A stretch of DNA of 64,000 bases from Trifolium pratense (lineage: Eukaryota; Streptophyta; Magnoliopsida; Fabales; Fabaceae). The DNA lies in NCBI RefSeq assembly GCF_020283565.1, contig NC_060064.1:12234337-12298336 (forward strand). Direction: 5' to 3'. Under the pieces are notes generated by a model. That model did not search any database. It was given only the letters and a program-made list of their open reading frames with translations, and was not told where the DNA came from. The translations under genes and the position numbers were made by a program. Shown piece by piece: positions 38,033 through 50,854 of this stretch. The first letter of the stretch is position 1. Every line of letters starts with the position of its first letter.

Positions 38033-40998
38033 GTTGACATGGAAGAAGCAAAAAAACAAGAAATGAAAAATTACAATCTGCTTTGCACGAGATGCAACTT
38101 CAGTTCAAAGAAACTAAGTCATTGCTTCAAAAGGAGCGCGAGGCTGCAAAAACAGAAGCAGAGAGAGTGCTTGTCATACAGGAGTATATTTTATACTTTG
38201 AATTATTAATCACTTGCTGGAGTCCATTGCAGACCTTGGTGACTTCATTGGAAAAGAAAATTGATGAAACAGAGAAAAGGTATGTAGAGGCAAATAAACT
38301 TAGTGAAGAAAGTTTGAAGCAAGCTTTGGATGCTGAGTCGAAAATAATCCAGTTGAAAACTTCTATGCGAAGGTTTTGATTTCAAATTAACGCTTCGTTG
38401 GTATCTCGTACATATTTAATTGATATCATTTAAAATATTACCTGGCTTAACTCTTTGAAGTAGTTACCATTTGTTGACCATTAAATTGCAAAATGTATAC
38501 CATCTTGACCCTTTTTACTTAAATATTCTGAGATATGGAATCTGAAAATCAAGTTCTTCGGCAACAGTCTCTGTGAAAACGATGTTAGAGCACCTTTCTA
38601 CCCATGTATATGAGGTAAATTGTGCTTATGTATTTCTGCATTCTCTGTATGCAAGCGTCGATCTTTTGGGCTATTGATTTTTATCTACAGAAGTTGGAAA
38701 ATGGTCCCCATTTGGTAGAAGATCAGAAAGCTACTGTAAGTGCATTAATATCTACTCTTGTCGACATTGTCTTTCTATAGCATGCCAGCTGTTATGTTGA
38801 ATGGAATCTAAAATGAGTTCTCTTTGCAGGAAACACAGACTGACACACCTGTGAAAAAGTTCGTACAGAGTTAGATAGAAAATTAAGGAGATCATACATT
38901 GAACGTCAACATGTGTGTGCTTAAAATTTTACATCTAATATTGCAGTTCTTTATGCTATTATGTTCATATTTTTAACTGTTATTTCAAATGCAGGAAAAT
39001 GGTGATTCCCTTATCAATTGTGTTATGAAAAATATTGGATTCCATCATGGAAAGCCTATTGCTGCATTCACCATTTACAAATGTCTTCTCCACTGAAAAT
39101 CGTTTGAAGCTGAATGGACAAATGTATTTGATCGCCTTATCCACATGATTGGTTCTGCAATTGAGGTAATTTTTTTATTTAGATATATACAAGTATAGTA
39201 CTTTGAACCTTCCCTTAATAACTTTTAGGAATATTAACCCTTGATATATGATGCTAATTTTCAGTGAAAGTCTAATTTTTTTTTTTGTATTGTAAAATTA
39301 CGTAATGGATCCCTTATCCAATATAACTTTTTTTCTTCCTTGCTTACTTTCCAGAATCAAGACAACAGTGATCTCATGGCTTACTGGCTGTCAAATACAT
39401 CTGCACTATTGTTTCTGCTCCCACAAAGTTTAAAATCCGGTGGTTCAAATGACGCAACCCCCGTTAGAAAACCACCAAATCCAACATCCCTCTTTGGCAG
39501 AATGACTATGGTAATAATAATCTTACAGTGTTTGTAATCTACTCTCCCTTTAACACTTAAAAGATTTCATATTTATTTGTTACAACCTTACCTGAATTGC
39601 AGGGTTTTCGGTCATCTCCTTCGTCTGCCAACCTTCCTACCCCATCGTAGGTTGTACGCAAAGTAAAGGCTAAGTATCCTGCTTTGCTTTTCAAGCATCA
39701 ACTCACATCCTATGTGGAGAAAATATATGGTATCTTGTGGGACAACTTGAAGAAAGAGTTGGCATCATTTATTTTGTTATGTATCCAGGTTTTTTGAATA
39801 CAATTGTTTAACTGAATCTGAATGAGATAAGTAAAGTTGAATGTCCTATTATAATCCTCGGTTCTCATATCTTGTCCATATATAATATCTGCCTTTTCGA
39901 GATACTTTATTGTTTCTAGAAATTTCTAAGAGGTCTCTGGTCCTCCGATGTGTTTCCTGTCTTTCCTCCGGATGGTCATAAGATTCTAGAGGTGGTAAAG
40001 TTGAAATCCTGGAGTTGGTTAAGTGCTATGTGGACTGGTTTCAGATTTCCGATTTCTTTGTGGTTTATTAATCCCATAGGATGCTTGGGTTTTTTTGATT
40101 TGTATAGCAATTACAGGCATAATTATGTTGTATATAGTTGTTAGGTCCCTAGTACTGCTATATGTGTGTTTCGGTAGGTGTGCTATTCCAGTTTTTCATT
40201 GTATCCGGCTGGTTTGCATTCTCTTCTTGTAATTGTCTTCTAAATTTTGCACTTATTCTAAAATTGTGTTTCAAATTATCATATACTTTTTTTTTTAAAT
40301 ACTATTACTCATGCAATTTGTATTGCTGATATACAGGCACCAAGAACATCTAAGGGAGTCTTAAGATCTGGCCGATCTTTTAGTAATTATTATTGAATCC
40401 TTCATCACTATTCTCTATACGATGAAAGAGAACTTTGTAAGAAACTACTATTATGGCTTTTTAACAATTTGAGTATCGGGTAATTATTTTATTTACACTA
40501 GCCGTTTATGCTATTTATAAAAATTGCTTATACATGATATTGTTTTGGGTTTTAGGTGCCTCCTGTCCTTGTCCAAAAGATCTTCTCTCAAACATTTTCA
40601 TATATTAATGTTCAATTCTTCAACAGGTAAGTAGTTTTTGCATGCATCCTTTGACATAATTTTTTTTGTTTGTAATGGTGTTTTGATCTTAATGTTTAAC
40701 ATTCTGTTTTTAATAAATGATTGGTAGTCTTCTTCTGCGGCGTGATTGTTACCCATTCGGTAATGGAGAATATGTGAAGGCTGGTTTAGCAGAATTGGAG
40801 CTGTGGTGCTGCCAAGAAAGGATGAGGTATTCATTTTTTGTTTACTGTATTGTGTTAGATAAATTGAGTTATTGCATAAATTAATTAGGCGCTTAATATA
40901 AGGCAATCACCTATTGCTACTCTATATGGCTTTTGGGTTGGTATGAAAGTCTAACAAAATTGCCTTGGGTTTGCAGTATGCTGGGACATCTTGGGTAA
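38033..40998 (+). pseudogene. Class XI myosin tail pseudogene (coiled coil to dilute domain)
   Basis: Intron-separated blocks match the tail of plant myosin XI, an actin motor that moves organelles. In order: coiled coil (38033-38180, HEMQLQFKETKSLL; 38233-38371, SLEKKIDETEKRY), DMESENQVLRQQ (38529-38572), a KLENGPHLVEDQKAT linker (about 38693-38736), [20 protein letters not shown] (about 38900-39163), MAYWLSNTSALLFLL (39355-39510), GFRSSPSSANLP (39602-39789), RSGRSF (40335-40400), SQTFSYINVQLFN (40557-40626), [11 protein letters not shown] (40728-40825) and YAGTSW (40978-40998), where it ends inside the dilute domain. Motor and IQ domains are absent. Lesions include a tryptophan-to-TGA stop at 39094-39096, a stop after PTPS near 39647, a stop after RQQSL, and frameshifts in the first exon. 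Retained introns exclude processed retroposition. Confidence 0.93.
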
Positions 40999-43234
40999 GT
41001 GTTTCTTGGTAAGTTGGATTCTTGGTAAGTGTTTCTTGTTTCATAAGATGGCACCATTTATCTTACTGATGTTGTTACAAAATTTTGATAATCAATGTGG
41101 TTTACCATGCATCATGTTTTGTTTCCTATTGTAATTAATTAAAATCAGACAATTTCACCATTTGGATTTTTTTGACAAAGTAATTCCTGTCTAAAATACC
41201 CATGTGGCTTTGCACTGTACTTCTTTTAAACCGTTTTAACTGTCAAAATGAATCTTTTATTGCCAAAAACCAGGGGTGCAAACTTTTAACTTTAATATTT
41301 TGGTGTAAATTTGGTATTATTTACTATAATTGCAGAGACTAATCCGTTGAGCCAGGTAGAACCACAATAGGTAGCAAAACTATCCCTCAAGAGTGTTAAC
41401 ATTGATCCATTCCTAGGACTGAATTCGAAATCCATGACCTCTTTGGACTCAAGCCTTAGTCTGTTTTCTTATATTGGGACTCAATTCCTCTATTCTCTAT
41501 TTGTAACTATGATATTCTGATTAGTGACTTGGTTTGGAGAATTATGCTACTATTATTTCTTTATTCTTGGTTTTTTTACAACTACTTGTAATAGTGTAAT
41601 TTTGCTGTACATGTCTGATGTTCACAGGGTTACATAGATTTATTGTATTTCATAAGTGTGTCCTTTTTCAATCGCACTGCAACATGTTAATTTTGTTGTC
41701 TGAAGTGGAGAAATTGGAGATAAGTGCCTTTGCGATAATTTTTCTTTCTCTGTTATATATTGTCAACTGTCGGTGGGTTTACTTTGGCAACTGAACTTAG
41801 ATTTGAACATTTCTGTAATCATGATTCTTGATTCTTCTCTGCAAGCTTGGTGGAGATTATCAGTATTCATCATTGGAATATAATTGGTCATTTTTTTTAT
41901 ATGTATTTGTTTTCGAATAATTGTTCTTAGATTGTGTACAAGCTGGTGTTGAAGTTTATGTGTTTCAATATGCAGAACCTGAGTACAATATTATGGAATA
42001 ACTTTTTGTCCTTCCTGAGATGAAGAACTTTGGACGAATTGGTAATGACGTAGGTGTTATTTGTCTAATGATTTGGTCGTTGGATAGGTTTTCTATATAG
42101 TCTTCTTTTACAGGTTTGAGTGGTTTCAATTGTTATTAATGATTTAGATGATGATGATACTCCTATAAAGATATCATTTTGGTTAAAGTGGTCTAGGACA
42201 CTTCTGTGTTAGGAGGAATCCAAAATCGTCTCACATATCATGTGCAGGATTTAATTTGGTTATCTCTTCTAAGTCTCTTTATGTTTCAGTCTATGTTTGA
42301 TACTCAGCATCTACTTTTGTCAGTTTCGTTGAGTTGAGTTTTCTGTGTGGGTGAAACATGGGAGATAACCAGTAAATGTGTGGGGTGCCCGTGGAACCTG
42401 AGGCAGGCAGAGGTTCTCATACTTTTTTGTGCTTTAGGAATGTCAGTATGAAACATTTAAGATTTCTAGATTTCATCTTTTTATCCCTCTCCATTCCCTA
42501 AAGATGAGGAATTATGGACAGCTAGCTAGATGGCAAAATAACGTTTTTCATACCGTAGAGGCTCGAGTTTTGATTTTGGTGATCACCGGTAAATTCTTTT
42601 TGTTTAAGTATTTCTTTATTGATTTTGAGTGTATATTTCTTTATTTGTTATTTTTCTCTTCGATGTTGCAGGAAGGTAATTTGGGAACATCGATTCCTTC
42701 TGGTTCTGGTTCTATCTTTCTTTTGTCTGATCTTCATGTTTTGAATTCTTATTCTTTTCTTGTCTTTTGATTTGGTTCTGGCTTTGACCGCCATACATGT
42801 GAATCGAAATATGATGTTGTTTTCTGCAGTGTAGCGTGTTTTGAAACAATGACATTCTAAGTAGTATCAAACCTCAGGTTTATTTTGCTACCATGTACTT
42901 GGGTTGTGAATTATTTTCGTTTCTACTCTTATTAGTCAATTTACTTCTTTGTTCTACGTTTGGCTTTTTGATCTGAATTCTGATAGTGCAAAAGTTTACA
43001 TCATTCTCGAGGAGTTGGGACATATCCAGATAATTCTTCAATGAGTCATTCTTTATCATTTCTGTTTCTTTGCTTTCATGGCAACACATACAAATTGAAC
43101 GGTGAAAATGTTTTTCTGCAGCGCACGGATTCTTCAGAGCATGGAGCCTAGAGTTTTAATTTGGTGATCTCTAGTAAATTCTTTTTGTTTCAATCTTTAT
43201 CGATTTTGAGAGCATATATTTTATGATTTGTTAT

Positions 43235-43571
43235 TTAGGGCCTGTTTGTTTGAGATTAAAAAAAATGATGTTTTTTGAAAAAAATCATTTTCAAGAAAAT
43301 CATTTTTTTTTAGGGATTTTGAAAAAAATCTAAAGCTATTTGCCGTTTGTTTACGATCATTAAAATCTATTTTTTTAAGATGGTGAGGGATGATGAATGA
43401 TAAAAAAATGGATTTTGAAAATAGATTCTCATTTTGATGAAAAAAATGATTTTTTTACTAAAATGATTTTTGAAAAAATCTGAAACAAACACAAGTAAGA
43501 TAAAAAAATAGATTTTTTGTTTGAAAAAAATAGATTTTCATGGTGAAAAATCTGGAACAAACAGGCCCTTA
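43235..43571. mobile_element. Tourist-like (PIF/Harbinger) MITE with TTA target duplication
   Basis: The 331-bp element (43238-43568) starts GGGCCTGTTTGTTT and ends with the complement AAACAAACAGGCCC-type terminus (GGAACAAACAGGCCC). It is flanked by TTA at 43235-43237 and 43569-43571. The interior is rich in A-runs and GATTTT-type inverted stretches and could fold back on itself. There is no transposase frame. The empty site is visible in paralogous modules, for example about 30825-30842, where GATTTGTTATTTATTCTTTGG is uninterrupted. The 3-bp TTA duplication and GGGCC termini are characteristic of PIF/Harbinger-derived MITEs. Confidence 0.93.
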
Positions 43572-43619
43572 TTCTTTGGTATTGCAAGAGAGGATATGAT
43601 TTTGATTTGGTCATATCTG

Positions 43620-43735
43620 AGCAATCCTAGCAAGCTCCTCAATGATCTGCTTGTTTACTCCAAACAGTGCATTATTGTCCAATATGATTTTACATCCCGC
43701 TATAAAGGATTTGGTAGAAAGGTAAATAGAGAAAG
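43620..43735 (-). pseudogene. Unrecognised coding-like fragment, second of two
   Basis: This is the minus-strand relative of the fragment at 35480-35600, reading IILDNNALFGVNKQIIEELA and ending in a TGA after a short AQI tail. It lies just right of the Tourist-like MITE and shares flanking sequence (an AGTGATTGATTGTAAAATTG stretch) with the first fragment. The function is unknown. Confidence 0.45.
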
Positions 43736-44809
43736 TGATTGATTGTAAAATTGATATATTAATAAACTAAATCATGTTTTCCTATTTTCGCTTTTATATT
43801 CGAATGTTTGCCTTGATGATACAATAGGTTAATTAAAGAAGTTTTCCACCACACATTTGAAATACGATGAGACATTTCATTTATCTTTTAATTAATGCAA
43901 CGAAATGTGCTAGGTGAATGGGCAATTGCTTAATTTGAGAGGAATTCATGTTCCCTGCAATTCTGATCAGCGAATTGGTTTGGAGAATTATGCTACTATT
44001 ACTTCTTTATTCTTGGTTTTTTCTACAGCTATTTGTCACGTCGTAATTTTGCTGTTCATGTCTGGACTTTTTTTTAATTTGTATATGAATATGTATTTTG
44101 TTTTCAAATAATTGTTCTTAGATTGTGTACAAACTAGTGTTGAAGTTCGTGTTTCTTCTGGTGTTGAAGTTTGTGTGTTTTAGTATCCAGAACCTGAGTA
44201 CACGATTCTGGAATAGATATTTGCCAAGATGAATTTTGGATGACTTGGTTACATCGTAGGTTTGTTTGTTCTGATGATTTGTTCATTAGGAGAGGTTTTC
44301 TATAATCTTCTTTTACTGGTTTCTTTTGATATTTGTGATTTAGATGATGTTGATGATGATACTCCTAAAAAGATATCCTTTTCATTACAGGGGCCTGGGA
44401 CTCCTCTGTGTTAGGAGGAAGCCAAAATTGTGTCACACATGATCTGCAGGCCTTAATTTGGTTATCTCTTCTAAGACACTTCACATTTCAGTCTATGTTT
44501 GATACTCAACATCTACTTTTGAGTTTTCTGTATGGATGAAACAAGAAAGATAGCCAATAAATGTGCAGGGTGCCCGTGGAACCCATGGCAGACATATGTT
44601 CTCATACTTCCCATTAAACTAGTCATTTTGTGTGTATGTGTTTCTTGATGGAAAATGAAAAGAATGTATCGTTTTGCAGCTCGTTTTTCTTCTTGCTTGT
44701 ATTGGTTTTTCCATTGATCTACTCTTCTTACCTATTATTATCACCCTAAATTTGATAAATATAAATAATACTGTGTGATCTGATCAACTTCGTTAACATC
44801 TTTAATCAG

Positions 44810-46508
44810 GTCATTGTTGCTGATAACTACTTCACTGGATCGAATGACAACCTCATAATATACTATGTTAATTAACTTTTTAGTTCCATTTGGTAACATC
44901 TTTGAACACTTATATGTAGGTTGTAAAATGATTTATCTAACATAAAAGGCTACAAAAGCCGTTTCTATATCACTCACAATTTTGATCAGCTGCCATTGTG
45001 AAAGATGTGAACATTTGCAATGATGAATTGTGTACTTAGTATATTATGTTCAGCATGCCTTCAAATCCACTTATAACTCAGTAATGCTGATGAATTTGTC
45101 ATCTGATTCCTTTGTAGATGCCACTGAACCTTTGATGATTGAGGTGGATCAGATTTACCATCGTGTGTGCCCCGCACCTCCTATTTTCTACAAATATAAT
45201 CCTGTGAACGTATGATCTTGTCTTATTTTGTGTTTAATCATACCATTTATTTAGCAAGTAGTTCATATAGTTGTATAACAATCGAAGAGTTTACTTTTAA
45301 CATCCATTCATTGCACAGTCACTAAAATTGGTTGCTTCATATAAAAGTGCATAGAACCCACATGCATAATGCTACAATCTGCATCAACGAATATATCTGC
45401 TGCATCGCTGATTGAAAGATATCTTTTTCATACTGCTCCTTGAGAGATTATCTAATGTGTTAATAATAAATTTATAGACAATAAAGACATATGTGATTGG
45501 CACTCTGAAGTCTGAACATGCTTGGGCTTGCAAAACGAGTTGGAGCAAGATTAGGAATTTTTCTTTGGGAATAAGATTTATGATTTCAGCTTCTGCCATC
45601 AGCTGGTCTTAGTTTTGTTTTTCTTGGCGTGGAATCTTAGTTCTTATTTTATTGACAGAATTTTGCTTACATCAACTTCGGAGGTATATGGGGATCCTCT
45701 TGAGCATCCTCAAACTGAAAACTAAGATAAACCCTATTGGAATGTGCTTAACCCTATTGGTATGTGCTTTATCTCATTCTATATGAAATTGTATATGTTG
45801 CTATGCTTTTGAAAGATATTTGTACTAGATAAACCTTGAAGACCTTTCTTATTTAATTTGTGAATAATAATATAAATGGCTTGTTTGATTGTGCTGTTTT
45901 CATGACAAGATGTACTTTAACTAAGCACTCAATTTTGTCTGTAACAGGAGTTCGTAATTCATGGTTTTCTGTTCACATTAATTTCCTCTCATTCTCTGTA
46001 GGTATATATCCTGTGGAAGTTTTGTTTTGTGATTGAAGAAACTAATATTTTTTCCAACATAAAAATTCGTGTTGCGAGAATCTTCAACACATATGGGCCG
46101 CGCATGAATATTGATGATGGAACTCTTACATTTTCTCTGTAGGTATATACCCTGTGTGTTGTCAGCAACTTCATTGCTCAAGCACTGCGGTAATAAAACT
46201 TACATTTTCTTCTCGCTTCTTCCCATTTCTATATTAATGCCTACCAGTTTAATATCCTTCTTTTCTGATGCAACCATTTTTGTTGTGTTTTAGTGGTGAA
46301 TCCTTGACGGTCCAATCTCTTGGAACGCAAACTCGTAGTTTCTGTTATGTCTCTGACCTGGTAATATGACCCATTGAATCTTTGTTTTTTTTCCCATTGA
46401 ATTACCAGTGGTATGCTGATTTTGTGTATTCTGACACCCTTTAGGTTGATGGTCTTATCCGTCGCATGGGAGGATCGGACACCGGTCCAATCAATCTTGG
46501 AAACCCAG
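44810..46508 (+). pseudogene. UDP-glucuronate decarboxylase (UXS) pseudogene fragment
   Basis: Exon remnants match UDP-xylose synthase, which oxidises and decarboxylates UDP-glucuronate to UDP-xylose for cell-wall polymers. Blocks in order: VIVADNYFTGSNDNL (44810-44856), EPLMIEVDQIYH and PIFYKYNPVN (45118-45209), TIKTYVIGTL (45478-45552), LLTSTSEVYGDPLEHPQ (45659-45762), RVARIFNTYGPRMNIDDG and SNFIAQALR (46060-46189), ESLTVQSLGTQTRSFCYVSD (46293-46360) and TGPINLGNPG (46445-46508). The N-terminal GxxGxxG NAD-binding exon and the catalytic YxxxK exon are missing or unreadable. A 7-bp duplication (TCTGAAG type) near 45507 shifts the frame, and an in-frame TAA follows PQTEN. Introns are retained, so this is a DNA-copied, dead fragment. 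Confidence 0.93.
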
Positions 46509-46599
46509 GTTAGATTTCTACAATTGATTTTCTTTGCCTTTTTGTATTGTTATAATATCTGCACTTCATTTTCCCTTATTTGATTCTGGAGTCTCTTTG

Positions 46600-47890
46600 C
46601 TTTTTTTTTTTGACACTCTGATGACAATTTTAGCAAGTGTACTAAATTCGTCGTTAAGTAATAAAATTTATAAGATTCGTATCCACAGGGATTGTTCTTA
46701 TTTCAACGAAACAATTCAATGAATTTAGGATTAATAAATAAATTGCAAAGGGGGGTTTTCAGATTGATTTGTAGTAACAATGACAATAATTAAAATTGCA
46801 AGAAAGTTGAAACGTGAACTTTTATGAGAGAAAGACGATTAGGAATTATTTTGAATCCTCTCTTTGTCCCTATCTGGTACTCTAGGTTCTAGCCCTCAAC
46901 AATAAAATTCTTATAATTACGATAATTTAACAAAATAGACCAAGTCCAATTCCTTGGCTCATCGATCCCGTTTATCTAATATAGCACCCTAATTCCTTAG
47001 GTGAGACTAATATTATCAAAAGCATGAATGAACGTTAAATTCTTAATCATACCAACTAATTCTTTATTCCTAAAGCAATTACGATTGACAAACAATTAAT
47101 CTAGTTCCAGTATAAACCCTAGGGTCAATTGTGATTTATAAGTTAAAATCAATTCGAAAGTGATCAATTAACGAAAAGCAATAAACACAAGATTAACTGA
47201 ATAATTATAAGTTTTCATTGAATAAACTAGAACACGTAGTTACATGGCTCAGATAGTTTCAAAGAGAATCATCTATAATTCCTAATCTGATAAGATTAGT
47301 TACTCATTATAATAATTGACATAACAATTATATAATAATACATCAATGATGAATTCACCTTGATATAAAACCCAATGGCAATTGCTTCTTCCCTCCGTGA
47401 CGGCGTGAGTTCCTTTGTTCCATTTTTTTCCCAAAAGTCTGCGTGATCTCTTTTAGGTTAAAAACAACTCATATATATATGTGTAGCATTCAATCTAACG
47501 TGCCACTAAAAAGAAGGTAATAACCTTCCTACCACATGCTGACACATCATCAAATAAAAAAGTCAATTCACATCACTGTAGCATGAGCGTTAGTCAAGGA
47601 AAAGTTGGTCACGTGTGCTGATGCGTGATGACGTCATGCGAAGGTGAACTCAGCAAAATCGCACCGCTATCAGTACTCTATCGTGCAGCGAAAAATACAG
47701 AACCTGCATGCTTGTTTTAGCTTCAAAACTTGGAATTTTTTTGTAAGTATTCTTTTTCTCCTTTTTGCTTCTTGTCTTCAAATTTCTTGCTACGTTAATT
47801 TCTTCAAATAATCTCTTTTTTTGACCATGTATTACTCTTGAAAACTAACTAAAATACTATGAAATTACAATTAAAATTAACAAATGACCG
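46600..47890. mobile_element. Probable LTR-type or non-autonomous element insertion
   Basis: The sequence changes abruptly from UXS intron and a T-run to non-T-rich sequence beginning near TAGCAAGTGTACTAAATTCG and containing GTATCCACAGGGATTG. It ends before module sequence resumes at ACTCCTAAAAAGATATCC (47902). The opening phrase resembles a motif I associate with plant LTR retrotransposon repeats, but I see no primer site or coding frame. TGATGACA occurs near the left edge (about 46619) and, as its complement TGTCATCA, near the right edge (about 47894), a possible short terminal inverted repeat. Type and exact limits are uncertain. Confidence 0.45.
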
Positions 47891-50854
47891 ACTGTCATCA
47901 CACTCCTAAAAAGATATCCATTTGGTTACAGTGGTCCGAGACTCCTCTTTGTTTGGAGGAAGCCAGGATTGTGTCACACATCATTTGCTTATCTTTTCTA
48001 AGACTCTTTACATTTCAGTCATTGTTTGATACTCAGCATCTACTTTTGTCAGTTTCGTTAAGTTTTTTGTTTTGTGTGAAACAGGGGAGATAACCTCTGC
48101 ATGCCCCTGGAACCTGAGGCAGGCAGAGGTTCTCATATTAATTTGTGCTTTAGGAACAATAGTGTGAAGCATTCGCTTAAGATGAAGAATTCTGGACAGT
48201 TTGGTTTGACACTTTTTTGTTATGTTGATCTGCTGATTCCTATTTTGACCATCTCTAGTAAATTCCTTTAGTTTCAGTATTTCATTGTTGTTGAGAGCAT
48301 ATATTTGTTGATCTGTTATTTTTCTCTTTGGTTTTGCAGGAGATGTACAATTCCTTCGGCTTCTATGTTCCTCTTGTTTGATCTTTTATGTTTTGTTTTC
48401 TCACTATTTTTTCGCGGTTACCTTGGTTTCGATCTTGAAGTTTGTTGTTCTTATTTTAATGATGATCTGCAGCTATTGAAGAGTTGTTTGGATTTTAATT
48501 GATTGCTCTTCCAAATTGTTTCTGGTTCATTATTTTGTATGATATTTAGATATTCATTCATCCATTTTGCAGCGGGCTTCTGGTTCTATATTTTGGATGA
48601 TCTTCATGTTTAATATTTGGTGCAACATGTACATGTTTGTTGCATATTGCATTGTAGTGTGGTTTTGTGGGACTCTCTTTGTAATTATGACCTTCTCATC
48701 AGCGATTTTGTATGGAGAATTAGGATACTTTTCTTTCTTTTATTTGTCAAAGTAGTTTTGCTGTACATGTATGTATCACCTGGTGTTCACAGTCCCAGAA
48801 GTCTCAATCACACTTCACCTTGTCAATTTTGTTGTGTTGAAAATGGAGACGAGTGCCTCTTCCCCTTTGTACTAGAATCTTGTGAATAATTAATAAGTAC
48901 ACATGAACCTCATGTTTTGCTGGATGTGGTATATATTTTCAATTGTGGCTGAGCTTAATCTGGCAATCTGATGATTTTTAACTTCCTCTGCGCTTTGTAC
49001 TATTTCTGCATGCATGCTTCTCTCATTCTTTCTTGGGATATAATTGGTCGTTTTCTTACTTCTATGTATTTGTTCCCAAATGATAGTTCTTTAATTGCGT
49101 GCAAGCTGGTGTTGAAGCTGTTTATTTCAGTATCCAGAACCTGAGTAGTACTCTGTCATAAGGTACAAGATTCTGGAATAACTTTTTTCCCTTCCTAGAT
49201 GAAAAATTTTGGACAATTTTGGTTACGTCATGTGTGTTGTTTGCTGTGATGATTTGTTCGTTGGTGACAACTTAACTTTGTTCGGAGAGATTTTCTCTAG
49301 CCTTCTTTTGCTTGTTTTTACTGTTGACCAGAATCTGCAAATGTCTCTCTTCATGTTTTCTGTTTGAGGATGTAGTTTACTTGACTCCTTTGTCCGTTTC
49401 TATGGCAGAGATTATCAAGGACATATTCTTGCTTTGGTGTTACAAGGGAGAGAGCCTGTGAATGTTTTTGCTTTGGTCAATTTTCCTTAAATCGACTTGG
49501 TGGGCCTCTCTTTGTACTGCTGATCCACATTGATTTGAAGAATTTTGCTACTATTACATTGGGTGTGTCGAATAGTTCCAGCTGTAAAAGGCTTAAATTT
49601 GGTCATTTCTACTACGGCATGGTTTATTATTTTGGCTTCCTGCTTCTGAGGTTTTATTTGGTTGTTGTTGGTTTCAAACTATTATTGAGTTTGTTAGGTT
49701 TTTCGTCGACTTATTTTCTAGTTCATCTTTTGTGTCAAATATTATTCTTCCTTAGAGCATGTACATATCATCAGTGTTTTGCTTTTAATTTTTTTTTTTT
49801 TTTTGCAGCATGCTAGACTTCTGATGTGAATTTTATTTTTTGATGTGTTACTAGTTTGGGCAGCACGCCTCATTTTTAACATGTAGTCTGGAGAAATTTG
49901 GACAGTTCTGTGGGACTCTCTTTGTAATTATGACCTTCTGATCAGCGACTTGGTTTGGAGTATTATACTACTTTTCTTTCTATTTTCTTGGTTTATTCTA
50001 CAACTAATTGTAACAGTAATTTTGTTGTGCATGTATGTATCACCTGGTGTTCACAGTCCCAGAAGTGTCAATCACACTGCACCTTGTTAATTTTGTTGTG
50101 CTGAAAATGGAGATAGTTCCTCTGCGCTTTGTACTACCCGTGTCCTGTGAAATAATTAACAAGTACACATGAACCATCATGTTTTACTAGATGTGGTATA
50201 TAGTTTCAACTGTGGCTGAGGTTAATCTAACAATCTGATGATTTTCAACTGCCTCTGCGCTTTGTACTACTTCTGCATCCTTGCTTCTCTCATTCATTCT
50301 TGGGATATAATAGGGCTTTCTCTCATATGTGCGAGCTGGTGTTGGAGTTTTCGTGTGTCATCTAGTGTGGAAGTTGTGTTTCAGTATCTAGAACGTCGGT
50401 GCTACTCTGTCATAAGGTACAATATTCTGGAACAACTCTTTTCCCTTCCCAGATGAGAAATTTTGGACAATTTTGGTTATGTCATATGTGTTGTTTGCTC
50501 TGATGATTTATTCTTTGGTGACAACTTATCTTTGTTTGGAGAGATTTTCTCTAGTCTTCTTTTGCTTGTTTATACTGTTAGCTATGATCTATGATGATGA
50601 CCAGAATCTGCAATTGGCTCTCTTCATGCTATCTGTTTGAGGATGTAGTTTACTTGAGTCCTTTATCAGTTTCTATGGCAGAGATTATCAAGGACATGTT
50701 CTTGCTTTGGTTCTACAGGGGAGAGAGCCTGTGAATGTTTTTGCTTTGGCCAATTTTCCTTGAATGCACTTGATTCTGATGATTACGTTGTACTCGTGTC
50801 CTGTGAAATAATTAATAAGTGCACATGAACCTCATGTTTTGCTGGATGTGATAT

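Larger units (their letters stand above)
40999..44809. repeat. Diverged module array without recognisable gene
   Basis: After the myosin fragment, about 41000-41480 is AT-rich sequence I cannot place. Modules resume near 41510 with GTGACTTGGTTTGGAGAATTATG and continue through a PEPE-like CAGAACCTGAGTAC motif (about 41975), a GATGATGATACTCC motif (about 42155), a GTGGAACCTGAGGCAGG motif (about 42391) and the GAGAGCATATATTTTATG module, which is interrupted by a MITE. A second module run lies at 43914-44640. No coding gene is supported. Confidence 0.65.

Noticed and set aside
48567..48889. Overlapping hydrophobic frames of 62 and 90 codons
   Set aside because: They are module sequence seen elsewhere with stops (for example 16080 and 49910), so the openness is chance.
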